Positions 1-14,070 are shown, counted from the stretch's first letter. The stretch is 64,000 bases of DNA from Byssothecium circinans (GCA_010015675.1 ML976978.1:824950-888949); one strand, 5' to 3'. Numbers and translations are program-made. The notes: generated from the sequence alone by a model not told the origin.

Positions 1-21
1 CTTAAATATATAGTATAGCGA

Positions 22-1070
22 CCCCTACTACCCTACGTGCCGCTAGTAGTAGTGTTAGTACACCTGCTTTAAATCTAGTATTAGTAATAGCTACCTAGGC
101 TAACTAAATATAGCAATAGGCTACACAAATTAATAAGTTAATATAGGCAATTGCTTAACTATAAGCTAAGGACGTTATACTCTATAGAAAGATTACAGCG
201 CTAGAGAAGTATAATAAAGGATAAGATAGCTTAAAGCTATTCCTTACTAATATAGATTTATACTATTAGTTTAACTCTATAATAGGGGATTAAGATAAAA
301 TCCTTGCAGATAGTATATACCTAAAGGATAGGGCAGCTACTTAGATACAACCCTTTATAGATAACTATCTTATAAATAAGATAAAGAGCTATTAAGATAA
401 TATAAAGGCTATCTTTAAGAGCTAGACAGCGTTTAAAGAAAAGATCTAGAAGGTGTTTAGCAAACTTAATAAAAAGACCTAAGTAAAGTAAAAGATATCT
501 TAGATCTAGCAGAAGAAGTTAGTTGCAAAGTATATAATAGAGTTTAAACAGCTATAGTTAAAGATTAATTAGGATAATATGCTATTACGCATAGCTTTTT
601 ATAATAAGTTAAAAGAAGTAGTTAAGGATAGGATAATCTACTATAATAAGCTAGATAACTTGCAAGATATAATTAACCTAGCTACCTAAATTAATAATTA
701 ACTCTATAAACAAGCGCTATAGAAGAAATAATAGGATATAATAATTATTCCTAACTATAGAAGGTATAGAAAACCTAGGATACTATAATATAACTAAAAT
801 AGTAATATAGTAATAATAGATAAGATCTAATAGAAAAAGCGTTTTAATAAAGGCAAGGGAAGACAGCTAGACAGCTTAACCTATAAATAACGCTAAGAAT
901 GCTTTAAGAAGAAGGTATGCCTCTAATATAGTAAAGTAGGACACTTCTACAGAGACTACCTAAAGAACTAAGCTAGAAAGCTTAGAGTAATTAAGATTAG
1001 GATAATTAAGTTTAAGGTAATAGGACCTAAGGAGAATAAACTAAAAGTGCTATAATAGCAGCCTACTCCT
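22..1070 (+). pseudogene. gag region of element A, RIP-inactivated
   Basis: Capsid/nucleocapsid region of the chromovirus, which would package the element RNA. The reading is collinear with D gag. The start codon reads ATA at about 18-20, where copy B still has ATG. The zinc knuckle lies at 918-959: its second Cys codon is TAT and its last is TAC, so the C-x2-C-x4-H-x4-C box has lost two of four ligands by G-to-A change. Many TAG/TAA codons interrupt the frame. It is not functional. Confidence 0.75.
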
Positions 1071-2339
1071 TATTTACCTTTAGAATATAATTAGATAATA
1101 GAACTATCTAATAATAACGTTAGTAATATAGAACCCGCTTTAGCCTAGATAATAAGCTCTAAAGATAAGTATAAAGTAGTCTAACCTTTAAACTAGATAG
1201 ATAACTATAAGGTCCTCTAATAGCTAAAAGAAGGTCTATGCTAGATATATAAAGAAAATACATATAAAAGAGAAACGTACACCTAAGACACGTTAGTGCG
1301 TAAAGGACACGCTAATAAAGTAGTAGTAGAAGCAATAAAAAAGCAAAGCCTATAAATAAAAGTATAATAAATTAAGGTTAATAATAAATATAATAAAGTT
1401 AATTAGTATAACTATATAAGAGAGTACTATATTACTTACCTATAAAAGAGAAGAAGCGTGTAATATACGCCTAAATAAGCCTCTTACGCCCTACTCCTTA
1501 AAAAAGATTACTTAGAAGATAACTATTACGCATACTACTTTAAGTACTAGTAATAATAGCATAAACGCCTAGGATAGAGTAGGTGCTATAATACGCATTG
1601 CTAACTATACTAGCTAAGCAAGCACGTTGCAGGGTATTAGCTAGCTAGCCTAATAGATAGCAAGGTATTAATATATAATAATAACCTATATCTATACTAC
1701 TACCCTATAGGATATCCTTTAGATAAAGGATATAAGGAGCTTAATTAGAACTAATGCAATATACTACTAGAGTGCATATTCTACCTCCTCTTAAAGAAAG
1801 AAGCGGTATAGTTAAAGCGTAGAGCTAGCTATAAGTTACTACTCCCTTTTAAGTGCTTAGCAGACGTTTGCTAATATTATAAATACCTAACACTTCTTGA
1901 TAAAATAAAGGAAGATACCTTTAAAAAGAAATAAGCATTTACATAATAGGTATAGCAAACGTTGCTAGAACAGTAATATTAGCTATAAGGCTATCTAGAG
2001 GATAGGGTAGCTAAAGATAATATCTTATATACTTAGACTATAAGACACCCTCCTAGAACTAGTAGATAAAGAAGTTATAATAATTTACCTTATAACTAGT
2101 GCTTTAATAATATATATTAAGTATATTTATTAGAGAAACTTAAGAAAGGTTTTCTATAAAGAGATTCTACCCTAATAGAGTACGACTGCTTATTATAGAC
2201 AGCCTATTATAATAACTACTATCTAATACACCTATCTAAGAAATAAGGAATAAGTTAGTTTCTAAAGAAACCTTAGAAGTTAAAAAACTAGGATGCTACT
2301 AGGAATAAGGTTACGCTAGCAAGGGCATTCCTATAACAA

Positions 2340-4458
2340 CCCTATATAATATATAGCACCTAGAACTACTAATTTATTAACTAAAAGTAAAGGTACGCGT
2401 ATATAGATGCAGGCTTACAGCACTAATAGATAGTAAAGCTATATAGATAATTATCTCCCTATAAGTAGTTAAGAAGTTTAACATACCCTATTAAGATAAG
2501 GAATGTTTAATATAAGTAGTATTAGCTAATAATAGACTAATATCTTATAGTAATAGATTCTTAAGGTTAGAGACCTAAGAAGTATTATTCTACGTACTTA
2601 AAATTAAAGATACAACATCCCTTAATATTATAGATCTTAGTAAAGAAGATATATTAATTAGGTATAATTAGCTTAGGAAGCATAATTCTACTATAGATTA
2701 GTAGAAAGGAATAATAATTAGCTAAAAACCTACGCGCAAGGTTACTAAAACACGCTATAGAAGATTAAGCCTAGTAATCTAAAGCTTATTTAGTTAAACT
2801 AGATAGATTAGTAAGATATTACCTTATAAGGTTAGGAAGATCTATAAGAAGGACCCTTTATAAATAAAAGTTATTTAGATATAGAGAGTTGCGCCTATAA
2901 AGGATAAACCTTAACCTATAATACTACTAGAATATAAGGAATTTTAAAATCTATTTAAGGAATAAGATAAAACTGTATTACTAGAACACTAGAAGTAGGA
3001 TTACAAGATTTATTTAAAAGAAGGCGTAAAGCTACGCCTAGGACTAATATATCTACTTATGTAGGACTAGTAAAAGGAACTATAAACTTATATTAAAAAG
3101 AATATAAAGTAAGGATATATATAAGAAAGTGTAAGCCTAATAGCTTTACTAATTCTCTTTATCTTAAAGAAGAATAAGAAGCTATAGCTCTATATAAATT
3201 TTAGATAGCTTAACTATATTATAAGAAAGAACTATTACCCTCTTCCTCTTATTTAGGAACTTATAGACCGCCTCTAAAGAGCTAAGTAAATTATAAAATT
3301 TAATATACAAGATAGATTCTATTAGATATAAATTGCTAAAGGCTTTAAATAGCTAATAGCCTTTAAAACTTATTATAGACTATATAAGTATATAGTTATG
3401 CCTTTTAGGCTTATAAACGCGCCTGCAATATTTTAGGCGCTTATTAATAAAGTACTCTATAAATACTTAGACGTTTTTATAATAGCGTACTTAGATAATA
3501 TACTAGTATATACCTTAGGAACGCTTAAAGATTATATTAAACATATTAAAAAGATGCTTAGGAAACTTAGAGAGTATTAATTACCCTTATAGCTAGAAAA
3601 ATACAAATTCTACGTTATAAAGACGGACTATTTAGGATTTGTTATCTTATAAAAAGGCATCACTATAGACCTAAAAAAAGTTAAAACTATAAAAGATTAG
3701 CTAAAACTTAAAATAGTAAAAGGTATATAATCCTTTCTAAAATTTACTAACTTCTATTAAGAGTTTATTATAGGATACTTAAAAACTATAGCGCCTCTTA
3801 CGGAAATTACTAAAAAGAAAGAGGGATTCTATTAGAGATAAGAATAGTAGAAGGCTTTTAAAAAGCTTAAGAAATTATTCCTATTAGCTCCTATATTATA
3901 AATGCACGACCTAGAACGACTACTATAAGTAGAAATAGATATATTAGATTACGCCTTAAGAGTAATTCTCTTATAGCAAGGTAATAATAAAAAGTAAAGA
4001 CTAGTATTTTACTACTCATAGAAGTTCTTAAGAGCAGAACTTAACTATAATATTTATAATAAGAAACTACTAGTAATAGTAGATGCCTTTAAATAGTAGT
4101 AAGCCTAGTTAATAGGTGCTAAATACTAGGTAGAGGTATATTTAGATTACTAGAACCTAATAAGTTTTATAACAACTAAAAAACTTAACTAATAATAGGT
4201 TAGATAAGCTAAGATAATAGTAGATTATAATTTTAAAGTACACTATTACCTAGGATTGCTAAATAGAGTGGTAGATGCTCTTAGCTAAAGATCTAACTTT
4301 TAGGAAATAGATTAACTTATTACACATGACGCAGTCCTATAGATAGATAGTAATAGTAGTCTAAGCTATAATTAACCTTAATTAGCTAAGGTAGCTAGGA
4401 TTAATTACTAAGGACTAGAAGTGCGTAACTTTAAGGACTATAGCTGCTTAACTCTAGA
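2340..4458 (+). pseudogene. pol of element A, first block (protease, RT, RNase H, integrase N-end)
   Basis: The reverse-transcriptase part of the Ty3/gypsy polyprotein. The active-site box YLDD is visible at 3,488-3,499 but reads Y-L-D-N, because the second catalytic Asp codon GAT became AAT. The protease box that should read DSGA is degraded around 2,420. RNase H follows at about 3,800-4,100, and the block ends in the integrase N-terminal zone where element B inserted at the CTAGA duplication. Dozens of TAG/TAA codons are present, and no open frame over 60 codons survives. Confidence 0.8.
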
Positions 4459-4919
4459 TGTTACTAAGGGGTATACTTGCTAAGGCCTAGTCTAGGTAAA
4501 GGGAGGTTAGTTAGTATAAGGTGTATACGTTAGGTAGTAGGCTTTAGTAGTTTAAAAGGTAAATATACTAAAGTAACTAATTCTATAACAAACTATAGAA
4601 TAACTAAGTATTAATCTAGGTAAGAGATAAACTATAGAGAGTTAACTATAAAAAATTAGAATCTAAAAGATAAAGAAAATCTTTTTAGTCTTTATACTAT
4701 GTACTCTGCTCCTTTAATAAGTCCTTAATCCTGCCTAGAGCCTCTGCTCCTTTAGTTCCTAGGATCTCTACCTAATCCTAGGATCTATAGAATTCTTAGG
4801 CCTTAGTAGGATTATAATTACATAACTAACGCCCTAACCTTGCCTAGCGCCCTACTATCTAATGCTCTCCTTAAGCGTATCATCTCTGCGTGGCTACGTC
4901 TATCTATTGTCTTATAATA
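4459..4919 (-). repeat. 3' LTR of element B
   Basis: Begins TGTTACTAAG and ends ATAATA on the plus strand. It is followed at 4,920-4,934 by the complement of a polypurine tract (TTATCCCCC then Ts), which fixes the minus orientation. Sequence matches the partner LTR at 12,434-12,894, with mainly transition differences. Confidence 0.9.
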
Positions 4920-4934
4920 TTATCCCCCTTTTTA

Positions 4935-7900
4935 TAGTTATTATCCTAATATTCTAGGAGGTATATCTGCTATACCACTTCTTCTTATAGCTAGTATATA
5001 AGTCATGCGTGTCCTTAGTTACTTGTAGTGTTATAGCCTTTTCTAAGGTTTTACTAACCTTCTTCTAACTATACCTAAAGTTCTGTCTAAGTTATTAACT
5101 GCGTGTTATCGCTATTGCGCTAACTAAATCTATTCTTAAGGACTAGAGATAACACCGGGTTACAAGTGTTATTAGAAGCGTAAGCTTCGTTATTTTGTTA
5201 ATGCGGCTATAGGTTAGTGCGCTACTTATATTTAAGTTTATACTAAGAATAGTTTGTTTATTCCTAAAGAAGAGTAGGAGAAAGTATAAATAGAAAAAGA
5301 AAAAAAGTAAATTACGCTTCTTCGCTCTAAGGTAGAGGCTGCGTAGCTTTAAGCTAAGTCTACTTAACTTTACGTTAAGCTAGCTAAGTTAGAGGCCCGC
5401 GAGTACTCCTTTATAAACTAGGATTATTACATCCCAACCGTAATAGATGCTGCTTAAGAGGTAGAGACTTTATAGAGTATAGAGACTATCGCTTTAGCTA
5501 AACCGCCACTATCTAAACTATTGTTAACTAACTTAGGCTAGTTATAGGCTAATCCTTTTTCAATCTCTTTTAATCCTTCCTTATCTTTTATCTTTTCTAG
5601 TTTCCTAGCGAATACAGAGTTATTACCTTTAGATACTATTAGTAGTAGTCCTTTACTAATTACTTATAGTTTATAAGATTCTATATTAGTTCCTAAGTGT
5701 TCTAGCTATCTAGCTAATCTTTATACTTAACTAAGTACTTCTACTAACACTTAAACTTCTACAGGTCTTTAATTTCCTTAACCTCATAGTCCTTATCCTT
5801 AAGCTTAACCTATATCTTAATCTTAGCGTCTAGTAGTACTAGTTCTAGGAGTAATTTATAAAAGATAAGGTATATACGTATGCCTTTAGGGAGCTTTAAT
5901 CTAAACGTGATAGGTCCCTTAGCCTCTAGGATCTAGAATAGTCCTATTTAGAGGTTATCTAATTTATCGTATAGTCGTTTAGTTTTTAAATTTTTTTATA
6001 ATAGGAAAACTTTATCCCCCTCTTTAAGGGTTAGTCCTTTAAGCCTTTTCTTATTTACTAATTTAGCTGTTATAAGGTTTTGTTAAGCAATCCGTTAGCT
6101 TAATTTATCATGCAACTCGCGAAGGAGTCGTGCCTTATTGTTAGCCTTAGCTGAAAGGCTCTTAACGTCCTTAGGATCCTAATAAGCAACTAGCTTATAT
6201 CCGTAATTCGCGTAGTATGGCGAGTATCTTATCGTTAATAATCTTATACTATTGTAGGCTAATTATGCTGTTAGTAGGAGTTTAACCTAGTTATCCTACA
6301 GCTTATTAGCGTATATCCTTAGATACTATTCTAGTGTCTAGTTCGTTCGTTCTATCTAGCTATCTATTTATAGATAGAAGCTAGTTAAAAGTCTCCTATT
6401 AACTCGAAGCTTCGCTAGGAATATGCTTTAATACTTAGAGGTAAATAGTATTCTATAATTAGTAATAAACTATTCTAGTATACTATGTTAACTAATAAGT
6501 GCCTTAGTTACTTCGTAAGCTATTTCTTTAGCTGTAACTGTTTCTTCTATTAGTATAAATATTAATGCTTTAGTTAATTAATTAATAATTACTAATATTA
6601 AATTGCATAGCTATGCTAATCTAGGTTCTAACGATCTTAGGAGCTTTATAATAAAGTCTATCATAATGCTAATCTATAGGTGTATAGGTAGTTCTAGCGG
6701 CTAGAGTAATCTATAAGGCTTATATCTCTTAGGTTTATTTTTAGAATATACTAAATAGTCGCCTATCGTATTCTAAACCGTTTTTTGTACATTAGGTATT
6801 AAGTATTTATTTAAAATTTATCGAACTATTTTATTGATTCCTAGGTGTCCGTATTCCTTAGATTCGTGTAGCTTTCATATCAAGGTTAGTACATAAGTTT
6901 TGTGTAGTATAATCTACTACTCCTTATCTTAGGGCAGCCTTACCCTAAGGTGCTTAACTAGGTCGTATTCTGCCCTCTATTCTAGGGTTAATTAACTATA
7001 GTCCGTAAAGTCATGTACTTCTAGTTCCTAGTAATTAATTCTAGCTACTTTAGTTAATTAGAGTTGATTATAGCTTAGACTGCTATTATTGCCTTTTCGT
7101 AGGACCGCATTATACGTAATAGGTCTATTAGTTTCTTAAAGATTAGATTATTAGCTAAGAGCGTCCGCCGCTCTATTTAGTAATCCTAGGTGATAGTGTA
7201 CTTTAAAGTCGTAGTCTACTATTATCTTAGCCTATCTAACCTATTGTTAGTTAAGCTTCTTAGTTATTATAAAACTTATTAGGTTCTAGTAGTCTAAATA
7301 TACTTCTACCTAGTATTTAGCGCCTATTAACTAGGCTCGCTATTATTTAAAGGTATCTACTATCGCTAGTAGTTCCTTATTGTAAACGTTGTAGTTAAGT
7401 TCTGCTCTTAAGAACTTCTAAGAGTAGTAGAATACTAGTCTTTATTTTCTATTCTTACCTTACTATAAGAGAATTACTCTTAAGGTATAGTCTAATATAT
7501 CTATCTCTACTCATAGTAGTTGTTCTAGGTCGTGCATCTATAGTATAAAGGCTAATAGGAATAGTTCCTTAAGCTTCTTAAAAGCGTCTTCTTATTTTGT
7601 TCCATATCTAAATTCCTATTTTATCCTGTTAACTTCTTTCTTAGTAATATCTGTAAGAGGCGCTGTAGTCTTTAAGTATCCCTTAATAAACTTTTAGTAG
7701 AAGTTAGTAAATCCTAAAAAGGATTATATATCCTTAACTATCTTAGGTCTTGGCTATTTCTTTACAGTTTTGACTTTCTTCGGGTCTATAGCGATGCCAT
7801 CTCGTGAAATAATAAATCCTAAGTAGTCTATCTTAGTAACGTAGAATTTGTATTTTTTAGGCTGTAGAGGTAATTAGTACTCTCTAAGCTTCCTAAGCAC

Positions 7901-9357
7901 TTTCTTAACATATTCTATATAATCCTTAAGCGTTCCTAAGGTATACACTAGTATATTATCTAGGTACGCAGTTATAAAAACGTTTAAGTATTTATAAAGT
8001 ACTCTATTAATAAGCGCCTAAAACATTACAGGCGTGTTTATTAATCTAAAGGGTACAACTATGTATTTTTATAGACTATACTAGGTCTTAAAAGCTATTA
8101 GCTATTTGTAGCCCTTAGCTATCTATATTTAATAGAATCTATCTCGTATATTAAATTTCATAATTTATTTAACTCCTTAGAGGCGATCTATAAGTTCCTA
8201 AATTAAAGGAAGAGGGTATTAGTTCTTCCTTATAATATAGTTAAGCTATCTGTAGTCTATACAGAATCGCAGCTTTCTATTCTTCTTAGGGATAAAGAGA
8301 ATTAATAAAGCTATTAGGCTTATACTTTCTCGTATATATCCTTACCTTACATTCTTTTTAATGTAAGTACGCAGCTCCTTTTGTTAGTCTTACGTAAGTG
8401 GATATATAGGTCCTAGGCGTAGCTTTACGCCTTCTTCTAGGTAAATTTTATAATCTTATTCCTAGTGTTCTAGTAATATAGTTTCTTCTTATTCCTTAAA
8501 TAGGTCCTAAAACTCCTCGTATTCTAGTAGTATTATTAGTTAAGGTTTATCCTTCGTAGGCGTAACTCTTTATACCTAAATAACTTCTATTTATAAAGGG
8601 TCCTTCTTATAGATCTTCCTAATCTTATAAGGTAATATCTTGCTAATCTATCTAGTCTAGCTAGGTAAGCTTTAGATTGCTAGGCTTAATCTTCTATAGC
8701 ATATTCTAGCAACCTTATGCGCTAGTTCTTAGCTAAATATCGTGCCTTTCTACTAATTAATAGTAGGATTGTGCTTCCTAAGCTAATTATAACTAACTAA
8801 TATATCTTCTTTACTAAGATCTATAATATTAAGGGGTGTCGTATCCTTAATTCTAAGTACATAGAATAACACTTCTTAGGTTTCTAACTTTAAAAATCTA
8901 TTACTGTAAGACATTAGTCTATTATTAGCTAATACTACTTATATTAGACGTTCCTTATTATGATAGAGTATATTGTACCTTTTAATTACTTATAGGGAGA
9001 TAATCATCTATACAGCTCTACTATCTATAAGCGCTATAAGCCTGTATCTATATACGTACACTTTTATCTTTAATTAATAAACTAGTAGATCTAGGTGTTA
9101 TATATTGTATAGAGTTATTATAGGAATACTCTTACTAGCGTGACCTTATCCCTAGTAGCTTCCTAGTTTTTTAATCCTTAAGGTTTTATTAAAAATTAAC
9201 TTGCTCCTTATTTCTTAAATAGGTGTATCTAATAGCTACTTTCGTAGTAGGCTGTCTATAACAGGCGTATGTACTCTATTAATAGGTTGTCTTATCTTAG
9301 GAAACTTTTCCTAAGTTTCTCTAAGAGGTATACTTAATATATATTATTAAAGTACTA
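4935..9357 (-). pseudogene. pol of element B (3' tail, chromodomain, integrase, RNase H, RT)
   Basis: Read on the minus strand this is the reverse complement of the D polyprotein region. From the LTR inward: a non-coding 3' tail at 4,935-5,750; the chromodomain at about 5,750-5,860; integrase to about 7,150; RNase H and RT at 7,400-8,500, with the YLDD-equivalent box near 7,955; and the protease zone near 9,050. The frame is destroyed by TAA/TAG. The block stops where MITE Y1 inserted. Confidence 0.8.
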
Positions 9358-10310
9358 ATGTAAAGCACCACCGAACCGCGCACACCACCAAACCGCGCAG
9401 AAATGCTTGGCAAGGAACATCAACTAGTATTATCTTAATAACAAAGCTAAATCTTAATACTTTCTTTTGAAATTTTAAACCTAGATAGATATATATATAA
9501 ACTAATAGCTATTAAAATCTTATAGCTATAGCTTACGTAATAAAATAGTTATTAGTAAAAAAGGAAATCTTAGGTAAAACCTACCTTTATCTATAGATTA
9601 ATAGCTAAATGTTAGTAATATACTATATAACTTTTAGGACTTACTTATTAGTATATTACTTAATAGCTATTAAGTTATTATAGCGTGCAGCCTAGGTTTA
9701 ACGCTATAATAGTAGGTGTAAGGTAGAGGGTAAGAAAAGTTAAAAAACCTTCTAAATAAAGTTATATATATTAGATATCTCTACTTTCTTCTTAGGAGGA
9801 GGATAGTATATACTAAATAAAGCTATATATAAAGTTTAAAGTAAGTAAATACCTCTAAAACTAAAAGATCTAGCTTAAGAAGTATAGGTTTTTAAATTAG
9901 ATACTACCTTATTATAAAGCTTATATAAGCTAATTTCTAGTAGCTAACTATTTATATAACTTCTATATATATTTATAAAGTATATCTATAGATAAAAAGT
10001 AAGAATATCCAGCTAGATAAAATATTTATTTATATTTTTCTAATTTGAGGAATCTCTATCCTCTCTACGCTAATTCTCTAATAGGTCTAGGCTGCACNNN
10101 NNNNNNNNNNNNNNNNNNNNNNNNNNNNNNNNNNNNNNNNNNNNNNNNNNNNNNNNNNNNNNNNNNNNNNNNNNNNNNNNNNNNNNNNNNNNNNNNNNNN
10201 NNNNNNNATAGCTCTATTATTTAAATTGTTATTAAGGGTTGAATATTTGATTTTCCGCCAAGCATTTCTGCGCGGTTCGGTGGTGTGCGCGGTTCGGTGG
10301 TGCTTTACGT
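9358..10310 (-). mobile_element. MITE Y1 (non-autonomous, Fot1-type ends) inserted in element B
   Basis: About 1 kb, with terminal inverted repeats of roughly 50 bp. The left end starts ATGTAAAGCACC; the right end, reversed, starts ACGTAAAGCACC. The target site is TA on each side (9,356-9,357 and 10,311-10,312), and copy C at about 18,460 shows the equivalent uninterrupted sequence. Each end carries two tandem 17-bp units of the type CACCACCRAACCGCGCA. The interior matches MITE Y2 in reverse orientation. There is no coding capacity. The ends keep many CA dinucleotides while the interior is RIP-mutated. Confidence 0.88.
10098..10207. other. Assembly gap (110 N) inside MITE Y1
   Basis: A run of 110 unknown bases. 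Comparison with MITE Y2 suggests the missing stretch is nearer 220 bp, corresponding to about 25,010-25,230 reversed, so the N count probably does not reflect the true length. Confidence 0.95.
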
Positions 10311-12394
10311 TATTTGTAAGGTAAGTTGTTATAACTTTCTATCCTAATAGTTCTAGGTAAGCGTCTTATAGTTTAAGTATACGAGATATCATCTCTAGCT
10401 ACCCTATCCTCTAGATAGCCTTGTAGCTAGTATTACGTTTCTAGCAACGTTCGCTATACTTATTATATAAGCGCTGTTTTCCATCTAAACACGTCTTCCT
10501 TAGTCTTGTTAAGAAGCGTTAGGAATTTATAATATTTGTATATAGTTGCTAGACACTCTAAAGGGAGTAATAGCTTATAGTTAGCCCTATGCTAAGCCTA
10601 TACTACTTCTTCCTTTAGCAGGAGGTAGAATATATATTCTAGCAGTACTTTGCACTAGTTCTATTTAAGCTCCTTATAATTATAGTCCTTAGGATGTCCT
10701 ATAGGGTAGTAGTGCAGGTATATGTTATTTTTATAAACTAGTACCTTACTATCTATTCTGCTAGCTAGCTAATATCCTGCGACGTGCTTGCTTAGCTAAT
10801 ATAGCTAGTAGTACGTATCGTAACACTAGCTCTAGCCTAGGTATTTATGCTATTGTTGCTAATATTTAAAGCAGTGTATATAGCAATTATCTTTTATACA
10901 ATCCTTTTCTAGAAGAAGGGTATAGGAGGCTTATCTAGGCGTATATCGCACGCTCTACTACTCCTATATATAAGCTATATAGTCCTCCCTTATATAGTTG
11001 TACTAATTAACCTTATCATATTTATTGTTAACTTTAATTTATTATATTTTAGTCTGTGGGCTTTGCTCCTTTATCGCTGCTGCTACTGCTTCGTTAGCGT
11101 GTCCCCTACGCACTAGCGTGTCTTAAGTGCATGTTTCTCCCTTATGTATGTTATCTCTATATATCTAGTATAGATTATCTTTAAGCTATTAAAGGACCTT
11201 ATAGTCATCTATCTAGTTTAGGGGACAGGCCGTATTATACTTAACTTTAGAGCTTGTTGTTTAGGCTAAGATAGTTTCTATATTATCGTAGTCTAATATT
11301 TCTATTATCTAATTCTATTCTAGAGGTAGGTAAGGAGTAGGCTGCTATCGTAGCTCCTTTAGTTTGTCCTTTTTAAGTCCTGTTACCTTAAACTTAACTA
11401 TGCTTATCTTAATCGCCCTAAGCTTACTAGCTTATTCTTAGTTCTTTAGGTAGTCTCTATAGAAGTGTCCTACTTTACTACATTAAAGATATGCCTTCTA
11501 CTTAAAGCGTTCTTAGCGTTATTTATAGGTTAGGCCATCTAGCTATCTTCCTTTACCCTTATTAAATTACTTTTTTTATTAAATTTTGTCTATTATTACT
11601 ACGTCGTTATCTTAGTTGTAATGTGGTGCCTTTAGTTTTCTATATCTCCTAGAGTTAAAAATAATTATTATGTCTCTCTATTTCTTCTACAGCGCTTGTT
11701 TGTAGAGGCGATTATTAATTTAGGTAGCTAGGTTAATTATATCTTATAGGTCGTCTAGCTTGTTGTAATAGATTATTCTATCCTTAACTAATTCCTTTAG
11801 CCTATTATAGAAAGCTATGCGTAATAGTGCGTCGTCCTAATTAATCTTTAATTATAGCTATTTAAACTTTATTATATATTTTACGACTAACTTTTCTTAC
11901 TAGATCTAAGATATCTTCTATTTTACTTAGGTCTCTTCATTGAGTTTACTAAACACTTTTTAAATCTCTTCCTTAAATGCTATCTAGCTCTTAAAGATAG
12001 CCTTCGTATTATCTTTACAATACTTTATCTTGTTTATAAGATAGTCATCTATAAAGGGTTATATCTAAATAGCTGCCTTATCCTTTAGGTGTATACTAGC
12101 CGCAAGGATCTTGTCTTAGTCCCCTATTATAGAGTTAAACTAATAGTATAAATCTATATTAGTAAAAAATAGCTTTAAACTATCTTATCCTCTATTATAC
12201 TTTTCTAGCGCTGTAATCTTTCTATGGGGTACAGTATCCTTAGCCTAGAGTTAAGTAATTGCCTATATTAACCTATTAATCTATTTAGCCTATTACTGTA
12301 TCTAATTAGCCTAGCTAGCTATTACTAATGCTAGACTTAAAGCAGGCGTACTAACGCTACTACTAGCGGTACGTAGGGTAGTAGGAGCTGCCAT
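10311..12394 (-). pseudogene. gag and pro-pol start of element B
   Basis: Continuation of B beyond the MITE, up to the gag start. Copy B is the only copy that keeps a gag ATG, on the minus strand at 12,394-12,392 and followed by Ala codons; the equivalent codon is ATA in C and D. The zinc-knuckle zone lies near 11,460-11,510. RIP nonsense codons are scattered throughout. Role as for other chromovirus gag: capsid and nucleocapsid. Confidence 0.75.
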
Positions 12395-12433
12395 ATTATA
12401 TGTTTAGGTTCTTGAACCTATAGGTAGTTAAAG

Positions 12434-12894
12434 TGTTACTAAAGGGTATACTTACTAAGGCCTAGTCTAAGTAAAGGGAGGTTAGTTAGTATAAGGTATA
12501 TATATTAAGTAGTAGGCTTTAGTAGTTTAAGAGGTAAACATGCTAAAGTAACTAATTCTATAATAAACTATAGAATAACTAAGTATTAATCTAGGTAAGA
12601 GATAAACTATAGAGAGTTAACTACAAAGAATTAGAATCTAAAATATAAAAGAAATCTTTCTAGTCTTTATACTATGTACTCTACTCTTTTAATAAGTCCT
12701 TAATCCTGCCTAGAGCCTCTGCTCCTTTAGTTCCTAGGATCTCTGCCTAATCCTAGGATCTATAGGATCCTTAGGCCTTAGCGAGATCATAATCATGTAA
12801 CTAACGCCCTAACCCTACCTAGCGCCTCACTATCTAATGCTCTCCCTAAGCGTATCGTCCCTACGTAGCTACGCTTATCTATTATCTTATAACA
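12434..12894 (-). repeat. 5' LTR of element B
   Basis: The LTR runs from TGTTACTAAA to CTTATAACA, followed by target duplication CTAGA. It borders the primer-binding region at 12,405-12,433. Confidence 0.9.
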
Positions 12895-13301
12895 CTAGAA
12901 TAGAGGGTAGACTATAACTTAGTTAAGTACCTTAGGGTAAGACTACCTTAGGATAAGAAGTAATAGATTATACGATATAAGGTTCATATACTAACCCTAA
13001 TATAAAAACTATATAAGTCTAAAGAATATAAACACCCTAGGATTAATAAGACAGTTTAATAAATTTTAAATAAGTACTTAATACCTAATATATAAAAAAT
13101 AGTTTAAAACGTAATAGGCAACTATTTAGCCTATTCTAAGAATAAGCCTAAGAGATATAAGCCTTATAGATTACTCTAATTACTAGAACTACCTACATGC
13201 CTATAGATTAGCGTTATAATAGACTTTATTATAAAGCTCCTAAAATTATTAGAACCTAGATTAGCACAGCTATATAACTTAATATTAGTAATTATTAACT
13301 A
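12895..13301 (+). pseudogene. pol of element A, second block (integrase zinc-binding and core start)
   Basis: This block continues the A reading exactly where it stops at 4,458; the CTAGA target duplication occupies 12,895-12,899. It aligns with 48,914-49,317 of copy D, covering the integrase N-terminal zinc-binding region and the start of the catalytic core. It ends at the TA target site (13,300-13,301) of the Fot1-like element P1. Confidence 0.8.
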
Positions 13302-13592
13302 ACGTATTCTACTACTAAAGTGGCTACACTACTAAAGTAGCTACTTTTCCTTAGCAACACCATTACTACACTTATCATGAAATGCCTCAACTAACAAACG
13401 CAATACTTATTTAACAAGAAGGCAGGATTGAGCTTGCCCTTCAAGCTTACCAATTAGGCCAATTTACAAGCCTCTGACGCGCTGCTGAGGCTTTTAACGT
13501 TTGTTATTAGACTCTCTACACGCCTTAACGGAACCGCCTTTCAACCAATAACAGTACTGAACTGTTCAAAACTGTCCTTGACTAAAGAGGAC

Positions 13593-14055
13593 TATTACTA
13601 AGGGGTATACTTGCTAGGCCTAATCCATGTTAGGGGAGGTTAGTTAGTATAAGGTGTATACATCAGGTAGTATGCTTTAGTAGTTTAAGAGGTAAACGTG
13701 CAAAAGCAACTAATTCTATAATAAGCTATAGAATAACTAACAAGTCTTAATCTAGGTAAAAGATGAACTATAAAGAGTTAACTACGAAGAATTAGAATTA
13801 GAAAGATAAAAGAAACCTATCTAGTCTTTATGCTACTCATTCTATTCCTTTAATAAGTCCTTGATCCTGCCTAGAGCCTTTACTCCTTCTGCTCCTTAGA
13901 TCTTTGCTTAATCCTAGGATCCATATGATCTTTAAGCCTTAGCAGGATCATGATTACGTGACTAGCGCCCTAACCCTACCTAGCGCCCTACTATCTGATA
14001 CTCTTCCTAAGCGTATTATTCCTGCGTGGCTGCGTCTATATACTATCTTATAATA
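13593..14055 (-). repeat. 3' LTR of element C
   Basis: Starts TATTACTAAG and ends ATAATA; the complement of the polypurine tract (TTATTCCCC and Ts) follows at 14,056-14,070. Confidence 0.9.
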
Positions 14056-14070
14056 TTATTCCCCTTTTTA

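Larger units (their letters stand above)
4459..12894 (-). mobile_element. Ty3/gypsy chromovirus B, complete, inserted in A
   Basis: A complete minus-strand LTR retrotransposon with 461-bp LTRs at both ends and the 5-bp target duplication CTAGA at 4,454-4,458 and 12,895-12,899. The internal part, read on the minus strand, has the same layout as D. It is interrupted by MITE Y1 at 9,358-10,310; without it the element is about 7.48 kb. It is heavily RIP-mutated. It is younger than A, whose integrase region it splits. Confidence 0.93.
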
